Below, piece after piece: positions 1-15,430 of a stretch of 64,000 nucleotides of DNA (the first letter of the stretch is position 1; every line of letters starts with the position of its first letter). Source of the stretch: Pseudomonas fluvialis (GTDB taxonomy: Bacteria > Pseudomonadota > Gammaproteobacteria > Pseudomonadales > Pseudomonadaceae); assembly GCF_002234375.1 (NCBI RefSeq), contig NZ_NMQV01000014.1, forward strand, positions 124,001 to 188,000, in the 5' to 3' direction. The notes under the pieces were generated by a model that ran no database searches, had not been told where the DNA came from, and worked only from the letters and a program-made list of their open reading frames with translations. A program made the translations under genes and the position numbers.

Positions 1-1
1 T

Positions 2-151
2 AAGTCGCTGTTCGACGGTACCCTGCAGGGCATTGAGCGTACCGACAAGGTGGCCTTCAGCTTCCAGGGACACCCGGAAGCCAGCCCGGGCCCGCACGAT
101 GTGGCCCCGCTGTTCGACCGCTTCATTGCCGAGATGGCCAAGCGCCGCTAA
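2..151 (+). CDS. carA: Carbamoyl-phosphate synthase small subunit, C-terminal end (partial)
   Basis: These are the last 49 residues of the glutaminase subunit that feeds ammonia to CarB for arginine and pyrimidine synthesis. The fragment runs from the window edge to TAA at 149-151. It contains [10 protein letters not shown], which carries the His and Glu of the class I glutamine amidotransferase catalytic triad and is the standard CarA C-terminal signature. The gene lies 30 bases upstream of carB, as expected for a carAB operon. The N-terminal part and the nucleophilic Cys are outside the window. Confidence 0.95.
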   Translation, partial: KSLFDGTLQGIERTDKVAFSFQGHPEASPGPHDVAPLFDRFIAEMAKRR

Positions 152-181
152 GTCCGCCGAGCAGAGAATTCGAGAAAGACC

Positions 182-3399
<3,218 letters not shown>

Positions 3400-3403
<4 letters not shown>

Positions 3404-3876
3404 ACAAGTACCCGATGACCGTCCAGGGCGCTCGCGCCCTGGAAGAGGAGCTGGCACACCTGACCAAGGTGCGCCGTCCCGCACTTAGCCAGGCCATTGC
3501 CGAAGCTCGCGAACTGGGGGATCTCAAGGAGAACGCCGAATACCATGCCGCTCGTGAGGAGCAGGGCATGGTCGAAGCGCGTATCCGTGATATCGAAGGC
3601 CGCTTGCAGAATGCCGTGGTCATCGATGTCACCAGCATTGAGCACACCGGCAAGGTGATCTTCGGAACCACCGTGGAGATTGCCAATGTGGAAACCGATG
3701 ACAGCGTGGTCTACCAGATCGTCGGTGAGGATGAAGCGGATATCAAGCAAGGCAAGATTTCCGTGGGTTCGCCGATTGCCCGCGCGCTGGTGGGCAAGCA
3801 GGAAGGTGATGTAGTGGCGGTGCAAACGCCGAGCGGCCTGGTCGAGTACGAAATTGTCGAGGTTCGCCATCTCTGA
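3400..3876 (+). CDS. greA: Transcription elongation factor GreA
   Basis: GreA stimulates RNA cleavage by backtracked RNA polymerase, acting through the secondary channel. The 158-residue length is typical. The N-terminal antiparallel coiled coil includes the loop [20 protein letters not shown], with the acidic and aromatic tip residues GreA uses at the polymerase active site. A C-terminal FKBP-like domain follows and contains [14 protein letters not shown]. Its start overlaps the carB stop by 4 bases, and its end overlaps the next reading frame by 23 bases, so it belongs to the carAB-greA operon. Confidence 0.97.
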
Positions 3877-4303
3877 GCCGGCGCCGTTGGGCGCCGGGTC
3901 GATCAGTTGGCTGCTGGCCCAGACATTCTGGGTCGGCGGCCTGTGGCTGCTGCATTTCGTGGTGCTGCCTGGGTTGGAGAAAATGGGCCTGGCACCCATG
4001 CTGGTCGATGAGGCTGGTGCTGCGTTGCGCCCGTTGCTGGTCGGGTTCGCCGGGTTTTGCGGCGTATTGCAGTTGGCTGTATTGCTGCAGGAAACGGGCT
4101 GGCGGCGTTTGCTGGCTGACCTGCGTGGTCAGCTGTTGCTGACGGTGCTGCTGGGGAGCCTGGTATTTTTTGCCGTGCGTGAGTTTTTACCGCAGCAGCA
4201 GCTGTTGCTGATGTTCAGCTACCTGGTATTGGCGTTCTGCGGCTTGTTGCTGATTCTGCAGCCGTTGCCGCGCGGCGGCCGTGGCCGCCAGCGGCTGGGC
4301 TGA
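3854..4303 (+). CDS. DUF4149-like integral membrane protein
   Basis: This is a 149-residue hydrophobic protein with about four predicted membrane segments (near residues 18-38, 60-80, 90-110 and 118-138) and a short basic tail. The [14 protein letters not shown] motif in the first segment resembles the DUF4149 family found just downstream of greA in other Pseudomonas. No function is known. The reading frame begins at a TTG inside greA. A second in-frame TTG lies at 3887, so the true N-terminus is uncertain. It ends 6 bases before the convergent yhbY gene. Confidence 0.75.
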   Translation: MSRFAISEPAPLGAGSISWLLAQTFWVGGLWLLHFVVLPGLEKMGLAPMLVDEAGAALRPLLVGFAGFCGVLQLAVLLQETGWRRLLADLRGQLLLTVLLGSLVFFAVREFLPQQQLLLMFSYLVLAFCGLLLILQPLPRGGRGRQRLG

Positions 4304-4309
4304 GCTGTC

Positions 4310-4624
4310 TTAGAGGCCGCTGAAGCGGCTGACGTTGGACAGGTTGCGATTGACTTGCGGGTTTTTGCGATAGACCAGCGCCATCTTGCCGATCACCTGA
4401 ACCAGCTCGCTGCCGCTGTTCTGGCAGAGCGCTTCGATCAGTGCGCGGCGATCTTCGCGCTCGGTAATGCGGAACTGCACCTTGATCAGTTCGTGATCAT
4501 TGAGCGCACGCTCCAGTTCAGCCAGAACGCCTTCGCTAAGGCCGTTCTCGGCAACCGTCAATACGGGTTTCAGATGGTGCCCGATAGATTTGAATTGTTT
4601 CTTCCGCTCTTGTGTAAGCGCCAT
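4310..4624 (-). CDS. yhbY: YhbY-family CRM-domain RNA-binding protein
   Basis: This single CRM-domain protein has 104 residues. In E. coli YhbY associates with pre-50S ribosomal subunits. The sequence shows the KPVLTVAENGLSEGVLAELERALNDHELIKVQ core and the tail motif IGKMALVYRKNP. I chose the ATG at 4624, which gives MALTQERKKQFKSIGHHLKP and the normal family length; upstream in-frame sequence is non-conserved and low complexity. In other Pseudomonas this gene is divergent from rlmE(ftsJ)-ftsH. Here the divergent neighbour is ftsH directly. Confidence 0.93.
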   Translation of the reverse strand: MALTQERKKQFKSIGHHLKPVLTVAENGLSEGVLAELERALNDHELIKVQFRITEREDRRALIEALCQNSGSELVQVIGKMALVYRKNPQVNRNLSNVSRFSGL

Positions 4625-4954
4625 AATTGACCCTGCGTTTCGATCCGCGTGAAAGCGGCGTAGTGTACCCGAACCCAGCGCCGGACGCCCAGTAACGCTG
4701 CCGGGCGGAAAAGTCGCGTGGGTGTGCTTGTGATTATGCCAGCGAGCCCCCATGTGTAAGGCGTGGGTCGAATGCTTGGGCCGGGTTGTTGGCAATCGCT
4801 GCTCGCGTGCGGCTTTTACTGGGAATAGACTGGAAGCATCGGGTTACAGAGCGCAGCAGCGCGCTGCCTGGCCCTGTAGTAAGTTAAGGCCGTACACCAT
4901 AGGCCGTCATACCGGGCTGTCTCCCCTGTGAGGTTGCCGCCGGAGGGTAACGAA
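4625..4954. other. 330-base divergent intergenic region; rlmE (ftsJ) absent
   Basis: This spacer separates leftward yhbY from rightward ftsH. In other Pseudomonas the 23S rRNA 2'-O-methyltransferase gene rlmE/ftsJ (about 620 bases) sits here, just upstream of ftsH. I see no RlmE reading frame in either direction: no SAM-binding DLGAAPGGWSQ-type motif and no catalytic MAPN motif. The space is too short to hold it. The region should contain the promoters of both genes, but I could not assign clear -35/-10 pairs. Confidence 0.75.
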
Positions 4955-6874
<1,920 letters not shown>

Positions 6875-6885
6875 GGTTCATTGCA

Positions 6886-7731
6886 ATGGCTGTGCAGCCC
6901 TTCCGGCTACCTTGTGGTAGCCGGACTCTTGATTTGTCCCGTCCGCAGGTGATGGGCATTCTTAATGTTACGCCGGACTCCTTCTCCGACGGTGGTCGTT
7001 ATAACCGTATCGATGCGGCGCTGCGTCACGCTGAGCAGATGCTTGAAGCGGGTGCGACGATCATTGATGTGGGCGGGGAGTCGACTCGTCCGGGAGCGCC
7101 TCCGGTATCTGCCGAGGAAGAGTTGCAGCGTGTGGCGCCGGTGGTTGAGCAGTTGGTGTGCCGCCTGGATGCACTGGTTTCCGTGGATACCTCGAGTCCT
7201 GCGCTGATGCGCGAAGCGGCGCTGCTTGGTGCCGGGATGATCAATGATGTCCGTTCGTTGTCGCGTGATGGCGCCCTTCAGGCTGCCGCTCAGGGCAATC
7301 TGGCGGTTTGCCTCATGCATATGCAGGGCGAGCCACAGACCATGCAGGACAGCCCGCAGTATGACGATGTAACGACAGCAGTAAGGACTTTTCTGGCTGA
7401 TCGCGTGGCGGCGTGTGAAGCGGCGGGAATTGCTCGCGAGCGACTGCTGATCGATCCAGGCTTTGGTTTCGCCAAAACGCTGGCGCATAATCTGTCATTG
7501 TTTCGCCATATGCAGACGTTGCATGACTTGCACTTGCCCCTGTTGGTGGGGGTTTCTCGCAAAAGCATGATTGGCAAGGTGCTCGGTCGTGAGGTGGATC
7601 AGCGTTTGGCGGGTAGCCTGGCGTTGGCCGCTTTAGCTGTTCAGCAGGGCGCGCATATCCTGCGTGTGCATGATGTCGCCGAGACGGTAGATGTGCTGCG
7701 CATGCTCGAGGCGGTAGCTGAAGCTGATTGA
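6886..7731 (+). CDS. folP: Dihydropteroate synthase
   Basis: This enzyme condenses p-aminobenzoate with hydroxymethyl-dihydropterin diphosphate in folate synthesis and is the target of sulfonamides. The 281-residue TIM-barrel protein carries the pterin-phosphate signature ILNVTPDSFSDGG near residue 25. It also has the second signature GATIIDVGGESTRPG and the substrate loop around LIDPGFGFAKT. It is encoded 11 bases after ftsH and upstream of glmM, which is the standard ftsH-folP-glmM order. Confidence 0.97.
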   Translation: MAVQPFRLPCGSRTLDLSRPQVMGILNVTPDSFSDGGRYNRIDAALRHAEQMLEAGATIIDVGGESTRPGAPPVSAEEELQRVAPVVEQLVCRLDALVSVDTSSPALMREAALLGAGMINDVRSLSRDGALQAAAQGNLAVCLMHMQGEPQTMQDSPQYDDVTTAVRTFLADRVAACEAAGIARERLLIDPGFGFAKTLAHNLSLFRHMQTLHDLHLPLLVGVSRKSMIGKVLGREVDQRLAGSLALAALAVQQGAHILRVHDVAETVDVLRMLEAVAEAD

Positions 7732-7860
7732 TCGGTACTTTTATGCGGCGTGTGGTTGCGAGTGTTGCGGGTGTGGTCAGCAACCTGTGGTTCATTTTCA
7801 TGATTCAGGACGATCCGCGTCGCGTGGTTCAGCGCCTTGATAGCTTAGGGATTGCAAACA

Positions 7861-9204
7861 ATGGCACGTAAATACTTCGGCACCGATGGGGTGCGTGGTC
7901 GCGTTGGGACTTTTCCCATTACCCCGGAATTCGTCTTGCGCCTAGGCTGGGCGGCAGGGATGGCGTTTCGCCAGGAAGGGCGGCGCGGTCGCATTCTGGT
8001 GGGCAAGGATACGCGGGTATCGGGTTATATGTTCGAGTCTGCGCTTGAGGCGGGCTTGGCCTCGGCCGGTGTGGACGTGATGTTGCTGGGGCCGATGCCG
8101 ACACCGGCGATCGCTTATCTCACGCGGACTTTTCAGGCTGATGCGGGCATTGTCATTAGTGCTTCGCATAACCCGTATGACGATAACGGCATCAAATTCT
8201 TTTCCGGGCAGGGCACCAAGCTGCCTGATGACATCGAACTTAAGATCGAGGCCCTGCTTGATCAGCCCATGCAGGTGGTTGAGTCGGCACAGATTGGTAA
8301 GGCTTCGCGCATCAATGATGCGGCAGGGCGCTATATCGAGTTCTGCAAGAGTAGCGTGCCGACCAGTACCAGTTTTGCTGGCCTCAAATTGGTGCTTGAT
8401 TGTGCTCATGGGGCTACTTACAAGGTGGCGCCCAGCGTGTTCCGTGAGTTGGGTGCCCAGGTTCACGTGATCGCCAATCAGCCGGATGGCCTGAATATCA
8501 ATGAGAACTGTGGCTCTACCCATATGCACGGTCTTCAGGCCGCAGTGTTGGAGCAGGGGGCGGATCTGGGTATTGCCTTCGATGGGGACGGTGATCGTGT
8601 GCTCATGGTGGACCATACCGGAGCTGTGGTGGATGGCGACGAGCTGCTCTACATCATCGCGCGCGACATGCAGGAACGTGGGCGTTTGAGCGGTGGTGTT
8701 GTGGGTACACAGATGAGTAACCTCGGCCTTGAGTTGGCGCTGAAGGCGCTGGATATTCCCTTCGTGCGGGCCAAGGTGGGCGATCGCTATGTAATGGCTG
8801 AACTGCTGGCACGCGGCTGGCAGCTGGGGGGTGAGAACTCGGGGCATCTGGTGTGTTGTCAGCATACGACTACGGGAGATGCGGTGATCGCCGCCCTGCA
8901 GGTTTTGCTGGCGCTGCGGCGTTGGCAGGTCAGCCTGGCTGAGGCGCGTAGCGCTTTGGCGCTGTGCCCGCAGGTGCTCATCAATGTGCGCTTTGCTGCT
9001 GGTACCAGTGACCCCTTGCAGCATCCACAATTGCAGCAGGCGTGCGTCGATGTTGAGCGAGAAATGGCCGGCGAAGGACGTGTCTTGTTGCGCAAATCGG
9101 GTACCGAGCCGTTGTTACGGGTTATGGTCGAGGGACGTGATGCGCTGCAGGTGCGCCAGCATGCAGAGCGCCTGGCGGGGCTGGTGGCGCAACTATGTAC
9201 TTGA
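7861..9204 (+). CDS. glmM: Phosphoglucosamine mutase
   Basis: GlmM interconverts glucosamine-6-phosphate and glucosamine-1-phosphate on the way to UDP-GlcNAc for peptidoglycan and LPS. The product is 447 residues (family about 445). The catalytic phosphoserine is Ser102 in [12 protein letters not shown]. The magnesium-binding loop DGDGDR lies near residue 241 and the sugar-binding GGENSGH near 320. The C-terminal phosphate-binding [12 protein letters not shown] is present. The ATG at 7861 gives the conserved start [13 protein letters not shown], with AGGG placed 11 bases upstream; an upstream in-frame TTG at 7852 is less likely. Confidence 0.97.
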   Translation: MARKYFGTDGVRGRVGTFPITPEFVLRLGWAAGMAFRQEGRRGRILVGKDTRVSGYMFESALEAGLASAGVDVMLLGPMPTPAIAYLTRTFQADAGIVISASHNPYDDNGIKFFSGQGTKLPDDIELKIEALLDQPMQVVESAQIGKASRINDAAGRYIEFCKSSVPTSTSFAGLKLVLDCAHGATYKVAPSVFRELGAQVHVIANQPDGLNINENCGSTHMHGLQAAVLEQGADLGIAFDGDGDRVLMVDHTGAVVDGDELLYIIARDMQERGRLSGGVVGTQMSNLGLELALKALDIPFVRAKVGDRYVMAELLARGWQLGGENSGHLVCCQHTTTGDAVIAALQVLLALRRWQVSLAEARSALALCPQVLINVRFAAGTSDPLQHPQLQQACVDVEREMAGEGRVLLRKSGTEPLLRVMVEGRDALQVRQHAERLAGLVAQLCT

Positions 9205-9269
9205 TTTTGCTTGCTTGGGATTAGTCGCTTGGGTAACATCTGCGCCCACTTTGAACGACGAGGTATGGC

Positions 9270-10025
9270 ATGCGTCGCCCCCTGGTAGCCGGTAACTGGA
9301 AAATGCACGGTACCCGCACCAGTGTTGCTGAGCTGCTGAGTGGCTTGCTTGATGCGTGTCGGAATTGTCGGGCCGAAGTGGCAGTAATGCCGTCCCTGGT
9401 TCACCTTGAGCAGGTCTTTCAGGCTCTTGAGGGTTCTGAAGTTGTCCTGGGGGCGCAGAACTGCGCGGTCGAGCCTGGCCAAGGTGCGCTGACCGGCGAG
9501 GTGAGTGCTTCGCAGTTGCTGGATTTTTCCTGCACTTATGTGTTGGTTGGGCACTCCGAGCGTCGTCAGTTGCTGGGTGAAGACGATCAGCAGGTGGTGC
9601 GCAAGTTTTCTGCTGTGCAGTCGTGTGGCATAACGCCGATACTGTGCGTAGGTGAGACGCTCGCCGAGCGAGAGTCGGATCAGACGCTGAATGTGGTGCT
9701 GGGACAGGTAAGTGCTGTTCTGGATGCGCTGGGTGTTCAGGCGTTCTCTCGGGCGGTAGTGGCTTACGAGCCTGTTTGGGCCATCGGTACGGGGTTGACT
9801 GCTACCGCTGATCAGGCGCAGCAGGTGCATGCGGCGATTCGCCAGCATGTGGCGGCATTCGATGCTGATGTGGCAGAGAAGCTGCGGATTTTGTACGGCG
9901 GAAGCGTGAAGTCGACGAATGCTGTCGAGCTTTTTGCAATGCCGGATATCGATGGGGGGCTGGTGGGTGGTGCCTCCCTGAATGCAGACGAATTCGGTGC
10001 GATCTGTCGCGCTGCGGGAAACTGA
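9270..10025 (+). CDS. tpiA: Triosephosphate isomerase
   Basis: TpiA interconverts dihydroxyacetone phosphate and glyceraldehyde-3-phosphate. The 251-residue TIM barrel has Asn9 and Lys11 in AGNWKMHG, the catalytic His in VGHSERRQ and the catalytic Glu in [11 protein letters not shown]. The phosphate-binding LYGGSVKS and GLVGGASL loops are also present. Its stop is directly followed by secG, so they are probably cotranscribed. Confidence 0.98.
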   Translation: MRRPLVAGNWKMHGTRTSVAELLSGLLDACRNCRAEVAVMPSLVHLEQVFQALEGSEVVLGAQNCAVEPGQGALTGEVSASQLLDFSCTYVLVGHSERRQLLGEDDQQVVRKFSAVQSCGITPILCVGETLAERESDQTLNVVLGQVSAVLDALGVQAFSRAVVAYEPVWAIGTGLTATADQAQQVHAAIRQHVAAFDADVAEKLRILYGGSVKSTNAVELFAMPDIDGGLVGGASLNADEFGAICRAAGN

Positions 10026-10026
10026 C

Positions 10027-10401
10027 ATGCTGGAAACCGTTGTTATTGTGGTGCATCTGCTGGTGGCCCTGGCTGTTGTCGGTCTTGTGCTGGTTCAGCA
10101 GGGTAAGGGTGCTGATGCGGGTGCCTCGTTCGGTTCGGGAGCCTCGGCTACGGTATTTGGTAGTCAGGGTTCGGCTACTTTTCTGAGTCGTGTTACAGCT
10201 ATACTTGCTGCAACTTTTTTTATTACCAGCTTGGGTTTAGCGTATTTTGCTAAAGAAAAAGCTGATACAATGGGTCAAGTTGGATTGCCGGATCCTGCGG
10301 TAATTCAGGTTCAACAAAAAGCGCCGGCGGTTGAAGATGTGCCGGTACTGGAAGAGCAAGGTGCTGTTCAGGGGCAGGAAGATATTCCAGTAACTGAGTA
10401 G
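10027..10401 (+). CDS. secG: Preprotein translocase subunit SecG
   Basis: SecG is the small inner-membrane subunit of the SecYEG channel that helps drive SecA-dependent export. The product is 124 residues. Two membrane segments lie near residues 3-23 and 55-75, separated by the conserved loop [20 protein letters not shown]. The C-terminal tail is Glu/Gln-rich and poorly conserved, as usual. The ATG at 10027 lies 2 bases after the tpiA stop. tRNA-Leu follows after 11 bases and is likely read through from this gene. Confidence 0.96.
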   Translation: MLETVVIVVHLLVALAVVGLVLVQQGKGADAGASFGSGASATVFGSQGSATFLSRVTAILAATFFITSLGLAYFAKEKADTMGQVGLPDPAVIQVQQKAPAVEDVPVLEEQGAVQGQEDIPVTE

Positions 10402-10412
10402 TGCAAAAGTTT

Positions 10413-10498
10413 GCCGAGGTGGTGGAATTGGTAGACACGCTACCTTGAGGTGGTAGTGGCCACAGGCTGTAGGGGTTCGAGTCCCCTCCTCGGTACCA
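10413..10498 (+). tRNA. tRNA-Leu (anticodon GAG)
   Basis: This 86-base gene has the long variable arm typical of class II tRNAs. The acceptor stem GCCGAGG pairs with CCTCGGT (one G-U), and the 3' ACCA is encoded. The anticodon loop TTGAGGT, closed by CTACC/GGTAG, gives anticodon GAG, reading CUC/CUU. The T arm GGGGTTCGAGTCCCC is perfect. The secG-tRNA-Leu-tRNA-fMet-rimP order matches Pseudomonas. Confidence 0.97.
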
Positions 10499-10507
10499 AA
10501 CTTGCAA

Positions 10508-10527
10508 CGACCCGCCTTGGCGGGTCG
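10508..10527 (+). terminator. GC hairpin after tRNA-Leu
   Basis: A perfect inverted repeat, cgacccgcc-tt-ggcgggtcg, starts 10 bases after the tRNA-Leu CCA. There is no clean T run (ctgcgtttct follows), so it may be a 3'-processing barrier or a weak terminator. Confidence 0.5.
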
Positions 10528-10548
10528 CTGCGTTTCTGGTGTGTGCGG

Positions 10549-10577
10549 TTGACCCTTGAGGTGTCGAGCCGTATACT
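10549..10577 (+). promoter_or_regulatory. Sigma-70 promoter of the initiator tRNA
   Basis: TTGACC (10549-10554) and TATACT (10572-10577) are separated by exactly 17 bases. The predicted start is near 10584, about 10 bases before the mature tRNA-fMet. Both hexamers are close to consensus. Confidence 0.8.
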
Positions 10578-10593
10578 CCCGCTCCAGCTTTGA

Positions 10594-10670
<77 letters not shown>

Positions 10671-10679
10671 GTAGTGCCG

Positions 10680-10702
10680 AAGCCCCTTTTCAGGGGCTTT
10701 TT
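10680..10702 (+). terminator. Rho-independent terminator after tRNA-fMet
   Basis: Stem aagcccct / aggggctt with a 4-base loop, followed by a T run at 10698-10702. It separates the tRNA unit from the rimP operon. Confidence 0.8.
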
Positions 10703-10800
10703 GCTAGCTGGGACATTGGCCGCAGGTGTGTGTCCTGGCGGCATGAGGTGATGGGCGTTATGCCCATTTTTTATTTGCAAAGCATGCGCGAGGAGTTCGA

Positions 10801-11259
10801 GTGTCGAGCAAGCTAGAACAGTTGCAGGCCTTGTTGGCTCCGGTGGTCGAAGCCCTGGGCTATGAGTGCTGGGGGGTAGAATTTCTGTCACAGGGGCGTC
10901 ACTCCCTGTTGCGTGTCTACATCGATCATGCCAATGGCGTGCTGGTTGACGATTGCGAAAAGGTCAGTCGACAGATCAGTGGCGTACTGGACGTGGAGGA
11001 TCCGATCAGCAGCGAGTACACCCTGGAGGTGTCGTCGCCCGGTATGGATCGTCCTCTGTTTACGCTGGAACAGTTTGCCCGGCATGCCGGCGAGCTGGTG
11101 AAAATCAAGCTGCGTTCGCCCTTTGAGGGGCGACGCAATTTCCAGGGCCTGCTGCGTGGAGCAGAGGAGCAGGATGTCGTGGTTCTTGTGGATGATCACG
11201 AATACCTGCTGCCGATCGATCTGATCGACAAGGCCAATATTATTCCCCGTTTTGATTGA
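10801..11259 (+). CDS. rimP: Ribosome maturation factor RimP
   Basis: RimP assists 30S subunit assembly. The 152-residue protein has the conserved N-terminal motif [14 protein letters not shown] and the central [12 protein letters not shown] motif. Its C-terminal SH3-like domain ends ..[12 protein letters not shown], as in other Pseudomonas RimP. The start is GTG at 10801, preceded by GAGGAG about 8 bases upstream. It heads the classic rimP-nusA-infB operon. Confidence 0.97.
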   Translation: MSSKLEQLQALLAPVVEALGYECWGVEFLSQGRHSLLRVYIDHANGVLVDDCEKVSRQISGVLDVEDPISSEYTLEVSSPGMDRPLFTLEQFARHAGELVKIKLRSPFEGRRNFQGLLRGAEEQDVVVLVDDHEYLLPIDLIDKANIIPRFD

Positions 11260-11306
11260 GACGCGGATCCGACGGGTCCAACGGATTGCCAAAGGCGAGG
11301 CGTGCG

Positions 11307-12788
11307 ATGAGCAAAGAAATACTGCTGGTTGTTGAGTCGGTATCCAACGAAAAGGGTGTGCCGGCGGGGGTGATTTTCGAGGCGCTGGAATTGGCGCTGG
11401 CCACGGCCACCAAGAAGCGTTACGAAGATGAAGTGGATGTGCGCGTTTGCATTAATCGGGCGAATGGCAGCTATGACACTTTCCGTCGCTGGGCTGTGGT
11501 TGAAGAAAGTGACTTCGAAGACCCGGCGCATCAGTTGACCGTCGACATGCCGCAGGCAGTGGCCGCCAATGCCAAGGTCGGTGATGTGCTTGAAGAGAAG
11601 ATCGAGTCGATTGAGTTCGGGCGCATTGCTGCGCAAACCGCCAAGCAGGTCATCGTGCAGAAGGTGCGTGAAGCCGAGCGCGCTCAGGTGGTGGAAGCCT
11701 ACCGTGATCGAGTCGGCGATATCATTGCCGGTACTGTCAAGAAGGTGACCCGCGACAACGTCATCGTCGACCTGGGTAACAACGCTGAAGCGTTGCTGGC
11801 ACGCGAAGACATCATTCCGCGCGAGACCTTCCGGGTTGGTGCACGCGTGCGTGCCTTGCTCAAGGAGATTCGTAGCGAGAATCGTGGTCCGCAACTGATC
11901 CTGTCTCGCACAGCACCGCAGATGCTGATCGAGTTGTTCCGTATCGAAGTGCCCGAGATTGCCGAAGAGCTGATCGAGGTGATGGGCGCTGCGCGTGATC
12001 CGGGTTCGCGCGCGAAAATTGCGGTGCGCTCCAAGGACAAGCGAATCGATCCGCAAGGCGCCTGTATCGGCATGCGTGGTTCGCGTGTGCAAGCCGTTTC
12101 TGGCGAACTGGGTGGCGAGCGTGTGGATATCGTGCTGTGGGACGACAACGTTGCACAGTTCGTCATCAACGCGATGGCGCCGGCCGAAGTGGCGGCGATC
12201 ATCGTTGATGAGGATGCCCACGCGATGGATATCGCGGTAGCTGAGGATAACCTGGCTCAGGCTATCGGTCGTGGTGGTCAGAACGTGCGTTTGGCTAGCC
12301 AGCTGACCGGCTGGACGCTCAACGTTATGACCGAAGCGGACATCCAGGCCAAGCAGCAAGCGGAAACCGGTGACATCCTCCAGCACTTTATCGATGAACT
12401 GGAAGTCGACGAAGAGCTGGCGCAGGTGCTGGTTGAAGAAGGCTTTACCAGCCTCGAAGAAATTGCCTACGTACCGATGGAAGAAATGCTCGGTATCGAC
12501 GGCTTTGACGAAGACATCGTCAGTGAGTTGCGTGCGCGGGCCAAGGATCGCCTGTTGACCAAGGCCATCGCCACCGAAGAGAAGCTGGCCGAGGTTCATC
12601 CGGCTGAAGACCTGCTGGCGCTGGAAGGCATGGATAGCGAGCTGGCCGTAGAGCTGGCTGTGCGTGGTGTGGTCAGCCGCGAAGATCTGGCCGAGCAGTC
12701 GATTGACGACTTGCTCGACATCGACGGCATGGATGAAGAACGTGCCGGCAAGCTGATTATGGCCGCCCGCGCCCATTGGTTCGAGTAA
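11307..12788 (+). CDS. nusA: Transcription termination/antitermination factor NusA
   Basis: NusA binds RNA polymerase and modulates pausing, termination and antitermination. The product is 493 residues. An N-terminal polymerase-binding domain (1-130) is followed by the S1 domain (about 135-200) and two KH domains (about 230-345, with [12 protein letters not shown] and [12 protein letters not shown]). Two C-terminal acidic helix-hairpin repeats follow. The ATG at 11307 with GGCGAGG upstream gives the conserved [16 protein letters not shown] start; an in-frame ATG at 11256 overlaps rimP and is not supported. Confidence 0.97.
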   Translation: MSKEILLVVESVSNEKGVPAGVIFEALELALATATKKRYEDEVDVRVCINRANGSYDTFRRWAVVEESDFEDPAHQLTVDMPQAVAANAKVGDVLEEKIESIEFGRIAAQTAKQVIVQKVREAERAQVVEAYRDRVGDIIAGTVKKVTRDNVIVDLGNNAEALLAREDIIPRETFRVGARVRALLKEIRSENRGPQLILSRTAPQMLIELFRIEVPEIAEELIEVMGAARDPGSRAKIAVRSKDKRIDPQGACIGMRGSRVQAVSGELGGERVDIVLWDDNVAQFVINAMAPAEVAAIIVDEDAHAMDIAVAEDNLAQAIGRGGQNVRLASQLTGWTLNVMTEADIQAKQQAETGDILQHFIDELEVDEELAQVLVEEGFTSLEEIAYVPMEEMLGIDGFDEDIVSELRARAKDRLLTKAIATEEKLAEVHPAEDLLALEGMDSELAVELAVRGVVSREDLAEQSIDDLLDIDGMDEERAGKLIMAARAHWFE

Positions 12789-12815
12789 GCGATTGCGGCC
12801 TGAGGAGAGAAGTGC

Positions 12816-15305
12816 ATGACGCAAGTCACGGTGAAAGAACTGGCGCAGGTGGTGGATACCCCTGTCGAGCGCCTGCTGCAGCAAATGAAAGAGGCGGGTT
12901 TGCCGCACTCCAGCGCCGACCAGGTGGTAACCGACAGCGAGAAGCAGGCGCTGCTGGCGCACCTCAAGAGCAGTCACGGTGCCAAGGTGGAAGAGCCGCG
13001 CAAGATTACCCTGCAGCGCAAAACCACCAGTACCCTGCGCGTAGCGGGTAGCAAGACGGTCAGTGTCGAAGTTCGCAAGAAGAAAACCTACGTCAAGCGT
13101 AGTCCGGAAGAGATCGAGGCTGAAAAGCAGCGTGATCTGGCTGAGAAGCGTGCGGCGGAAGAGGCTGCTCGCAAGATCGCCGATGAGGAGAACAAGCGCC
13201 AGGCTGCTGAAGAGGCTCGCCGTCAGGCTGAGCAGGCCAGCAAGGCGGCTGTGCAGAACAAGCAGGCTGAGTTGGCTGCTGCAACTGTCGAAGAGCTGCC
13301 CGCTGCAGTCACCGAGGTCAAGAAAGAAGAAGCACGCCGCTTGCCCGAGCGTGCGCGTGTCGATGACGAACGTCGTGAGCGTAAGCCGGCGCATCGTCCT
13401 TCTGCCAAGGAAAAAGAGAAGGTGCCTGCACCGCGTGTGGCGCCGCGCAGCACTGATGAAGAAACCGACGGTTTCCGTCGCGGTGGGCGTGGTGGCAAGT
13501 CCAAGCTGAAGAAGCGCAATCAGCATGGCTTCCAAAGCCCGACCGGTCCGATCGTGCGTGACGTCGCCATTGGCGAAACCATCACCGTTTCCGAGCTCGC
13601 CCAGCAAATGGCGGTCAAGGGTGCGGAAGTGGTCAAGTTCATGTTCAAGCTGGGCACGCCGGTGACCATCAACCAGGTGCTCGATCAGGAAACCGCACAG
13701 CTGATTGCCGAGGAGTTCGGTCATAAGGTCAAGCTGGTCAGCGATAACGCCCTGGAAGAGCAACTGGCCGAGTCGCTGAAGTTCGAAGGTGAGTCCTTCC
13801 ACCGTGCGCCGGTAGTTACCGTCATGGGTCACGTCGACCATGGTAAGACCTCGCTGCTCGACTACATTCGTCGTGCCAAGGTGGCCTCAGGGGAAGCGGG
13901 TGGTATCACCCAGCACATCGGTGCCTATCACGTGGAAACCGATCGCGGCATGATCACCTTCCTCGATACGCCCGGCCACGCCGCGTTTACCCAGATGCGT
14001 GCACGTGGTGCCAAGGCTACCGACATTGTCATCTTGGTCGTGGCGGCGGATGACGGCGTTATGCCGCAGACCCAGGAAGCGGTGCAGCACGCGAAAGCGG
14101 CTGGCGTACCGATCGTGGTCGCGGTGAACAAGATCGACAAGCCCGATGCCAACCCGGACAACATCAAGAACGGCCTGGCCGCTCTGGATGTCATTCCGGA
14201 AGAGTGGGGGGGCGACGCACCCTTCGTGCATGTGTCTGCGAAAGTAGGTACGGGCGTCGACGAACTGCTCGAGGCGGTGTTGTTGCAGGCCGAGGTGCTG
14301 GAGCTGAAGGCTACGCCGGCGGCACCGGGCCGTGGGGTGGTGGTCGAGTCGCGTCTGGACAAGGGCCGTGGTCCTGTGGCCACCGTGCTGGTTCAGGACG
14401 GTACCCTGCGTCAGGGCGACATGGTGCTGGTTGGCGTCAACTATGGTCGCGTGCGTGCCATGCTCGACGAGAATGGCAAGCCGATCAAGGAAGCCGGTCC
14501 GTCGATTCCGGTCGAGATTCTCGGCCTGGACGGTACGCCGGATGCTGGCGACGAGATGATGGTGGTGGCCGACGAGAAGAAGGCCCGCGAGGTCGCGCTG
14601 TTCCGTCAAGGCAAGTTCCGCGAGGTCAAACTGGCTCGCGCGCATGCCGGCAAGCTGGAAAACATCTTCGAAAACATGGGCCAGGAAGAGAAGAAAACCC
14701 TCAACATCGTCCTCAAGGCCGATGTGCGTGGTTCTCTGGAAGCCCTGCAAGGCTCGCTCAGTACCCTGGGCAACGACGAGGTGCAGGTGCGTGTGGTCGG
14801 TGGCGGCGTCGGTGGCATCACCGAGTCCGATGCCAACCTGGCGCTCGCCTCGAATGCGGTACTGTTCGGCTTCAACGTGCGTGCTGACGCAGGGGCGCGC
14901 AAGATCGTCGAGTCCGAAGGCCTGGACATGCGCTACTACAACGTCATTTACGACATCATCGAGGACGTCAAGAAGGCGCTCACCGGTATGCTCGGCAGTG
15001 ATGTGCGGGAAAATATCCTGGGTATCGCTGAGGTACGTGACGTGTTCCGCTCGCCGAAGTTTGGCGCGGTGGCCGGTTGCATGGTGGTCGAAGGCACGGT
15101 GCACCGCAACCGTCCGATTCGCGTACTGCGTGAAGACGTGGTGATTTTCGAAGGCGAGCTGGAGTCGCTGCGCCGCTTCAAGGACGACATGTCCGAGGTG
15201 CGTGCCGGCATGGAGTGCGGTATCGCCGTGAAGAGCTACAACGACGTCAAGGTCGGCGACAAGATCGAGGTCTTCGAGAAGGTCCAGGTAGCGCGGTCGC
15301 TCTAA
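12816..15305 (+). CDS. infB: Translation initiation factor IF-2
   Basis: This GTPase delivers fMet-tRNA to the ribosome. The product is 829 residues. It has the N-terminal IF2N fold (1-50) and a long charged Ala/Glu/Arg/Lys-rich linker (about 90-230). A second IF2N segment precedes the GTPase domain with G1 GHVDHGKT (near 336), G3 DTPGHAAF and G4 NKID. The C-terminal domains are complete. The start at 12816 follows GAGGAGAG. A strong inverted repeat lies just downstream. Confidence 0.98.
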   Translation: MTQVTVKELAQVVDTPVERLLQQMKEAGLPHSSADQVVTDSEKQALLAHLKSSHGAKVEEPRKITLQRKTTSTLRVAGSKTVSVEVRKKKTYVKRSPEEIEAEKQRDLAEKRAAEEAARKIADEENKRQAAEEARRQAEQASKAAVQNKQAELAAATVEELPAAVTEVKKEEARRLPERARVDDERRERKPAHRPSAKEKEKVPAPRVAPRSTDEETDGFRRGGRGGKSKLKKRNQHGFQSPTGPIVRDVAIGETITVSELAQQMAVKGAEVVKFMFKLGTPVTINQVLDQETAQLIAEEFGHKVKLVSDNALEEQLAESLKFEGESFHRAPVVTVMGHVDHGKTSLLDYIRRAKVASGEAGGITQHIGAYHVETDRGMITFLDTPGHAAFTQMRARGAKATDIVILVVAADDGVMPQTQEAVQHAKAAGVPIVVAVNKIDKPDANPDNIKNGLAALDVIPEEWGGDAPFVHVSAKVGTGVDELLEAVLLQAEVLELKATPAAPGRGVVVESRLDKGRGPVATVLVQDGTLRQGDMVLVGVNYGRVRAMLDENGKPIKEAGPSIPVEILGLDGTPDAGDEMMVVADEKKAREVALFRQGKFREVKLARAHAGKLENIFENMGQEEKKTLNIVLKADVRGSLEALQGSLSTLGNDEVQVRVVGGGVGGITESDANLALASNAVLFGFNVRADAGARKIVESEGLDMRYYNVIYDIIEDVKKALTGMLGSDVRENILGIAEVRDVFRSPKFGAVAGCMVVEGTVHRNRPIRVLREDVVIFEGELESLRRFKDDMSEVRAGMECGIAVKSYNDVKVGDKIEVFEKVQVARSL

Positions 15306-15322
15306 CCAGCAGCGACATGTCT

Positions 15323-15380
15323 CAAACGGCAAGTTTCAAGGGGTGGCCTAGCCGACCTGTTGAGCTTGCCGTTTGGCTTT
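15323..15380 (+). terminator. Intra-operon hairpin between infB and rbfA
   Basis: A perfect 11-base inverted repeat, caaacggcaag (15323-15333) and cttgccgtttg (15365-15375), encloses a 31-base loop and is followed by GCTTTTT. It resembles a rho-independent terminator with an unusually large loop, lying inside the operon. It could attenuate transcription into rbfA-truB-rpsO-pnp or be an RNase processing site. Confidence 0.6.
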
Positions 15381-15430
15381 TTGGTATTTTTTAGCTTGAA
15401 GCGTAACGCTTGGAGCTTGAGGCAGCTTTT

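Noticed and set aside
11196..13841. 881-codon minus-strand frame
   Set aside because: Covers nusA and infB in antisense. The real genes are unmistakable and the antisense product has no recognisable domain.
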